Assembly: GCF_001571245.1 (NCBI RefSeq)
Contig: NZ_BCTK01000001.1
Span: 806,001-870,000, forward strand
DNA: 64,000 bases
Source: Achromobacter piechaudii NBRC 102461
GTDB taxonomy: Bacteria; Pseudomonadota; Gammaproteobacteria; Burkholderiales; Burkholderiaceae_B
Direction: 5' to 3'
The position numbers and the translations under genes are program-made. The notes beneath the pieces are model-generated. The model saw nothing but the letters and a program-made list of their open reading frames with translations, was not told the origin of the DNA and searched no databases. Positions 63,640 through 64,000 of the stretch are shown piece after piece; position 1 is the stretch's first letter, and every line of letters begins with the position of its first letter.

Positions 63640-64000
63640 CTATCCGCGCACTTGCTTCTGATAGCGGGCAGGGGTGACGCCATAACGGCGCGAAAACGCT
63701 CGCGTCAGATGGGCCTGATCGGTCAGGCCAGCCGCCAATGCCACCTGCGCCGGCGCAACGCCGTCCGCCAGCAGGCGCTTGGCTTCGAACAGCCGCAGCG
63801 CCATCAGCATCTGCTGTGGCGTGGCGTGATAGTGCGACTGGAAGCGGCGCAGGAAATGGAACGGGCTCAGTTGCGCCACCGCCGCCAGTTCGTCCAGCGT
63901 GAGGCGGCGCGACAGGTTCGCCCGCAGGTAGTCGATGACCGGCGTGAAGCGGGGCGCGCCTTCGGGCGCTGCCTGGCGCGGCACCTGGGCGTGGCGACGG
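63640..64000 (-). CDS. AraC-family regulator, 5' end outside window (partial)
   Basis: The visible part is the C-terminal AraC double HTH: LTLDELAAVAQLSPFHFLRR, then PAQVALAAGLTDQAHLTRAF and RRYGVTPARYQKQ. The frame stays open to the window edge, reading upstream through RRHAQVPRQ, so the sensor domain probably lies beyond. A GTG at 63984 could give a short stand-alone HTH protein, but that is unlikely. It is on the same strand as the EamA gene and may regulate it. Confidence 0.82.
   Translation of the reverse strand, partial: RRHAQVPRQAAPEGAPRFTPVIDYLRANLSRRLTLDELAAVAQLSPFHFLRRFQSHYHATPQQMLMALRLFEAKRLLADGVAPAQVALAAGLTDQAHLTRAFSRRYGVTPARYQKQVRG

Overview
The window is 64 kb of high-GC DNA, densely packed and mostly without long intergenic gaps. 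The gene content points to a betaproteobacterium of the family Alcaligenaceae, most like Achromobacter or Bordetella: a Bug/TctC-type solute receptor, a pim-like beta-oxidation operon, many divergent LysR regulator/target pairs, a Wsp surface-sensing operon and the DUF3348-DUF802-OmpA-DUF2894 cluster. This assignment is inferred from gene content, because no rRNA or other marker gene is present. No rRNA, tRNA, insertion sequence, prophage or CRISPR array was seen.

Layout. 1-4436: 3' part of a Wsp chemosensory operon (end of wspD, then wspE, wspF, wspR) that ends in a GGEEF diguanylate cyclase. 4444-6387: divergent Lrp-type regulator and a PLP-dependent methionine gamma-lyase/cystathionine gamma-synthase-family enzyme, with a perfect inverted repeat between them. 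6424-8969: DHA2 efflux pump and divergent LysR regulator. 8993-19621: GntR regulator, then a minus-strand pim-like operon (receptor, CoA ligase, two acyl-CoA dehydrogenases, thiolase, enoyl-CoA hydratase/3-hydroxyacyl-CoA dehydrogenase) with a divergent LysR regulator. 19696-23097: AI-2E-type permease, DUF445 protein and periplasmic Cu/Zn superoxide dismutase.

23156 to about 34300 is an accessory stretch with visibly lower GC and looser packing: an orphan Imm11-type immunity protein, three GNAT acetyltransferases, a DUF4238-like protein, a regulator/SDR/small membrane protein group, a decayed alpha/beta-hydrolase remnant, a flavin-binding PNPOx-like protein and an AraC regulator.

34326-39463: GST, MFS exporter, a ParD-like/methionine aminopeptidase pair with its own operator-like inverted repeat, and a large radical SAM protein. 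39645-45216: a four-gene operon (DUF3348, DUF802, MotB/OmpA-like, DUF2894) whose two membrane proteins look like a MotA/MotB or ZorA/ZorB type ion-driven stator with a very long repetitive tail. I consider this the best candidate for an undescribed system in the window. 45512-51586: an HTH regulator with a beta-propeller protein, then a TRAP transporter whose large permease carries an unusual repetitive insertion. 51782-64000: small conserved unknowns, MarR, HEAT-repeat protein, SDR, GST, DUF169, HAD, MFS and EamA genes, mostly paired with divergent LysR regulators, and a partial AraC gene at the right edge.
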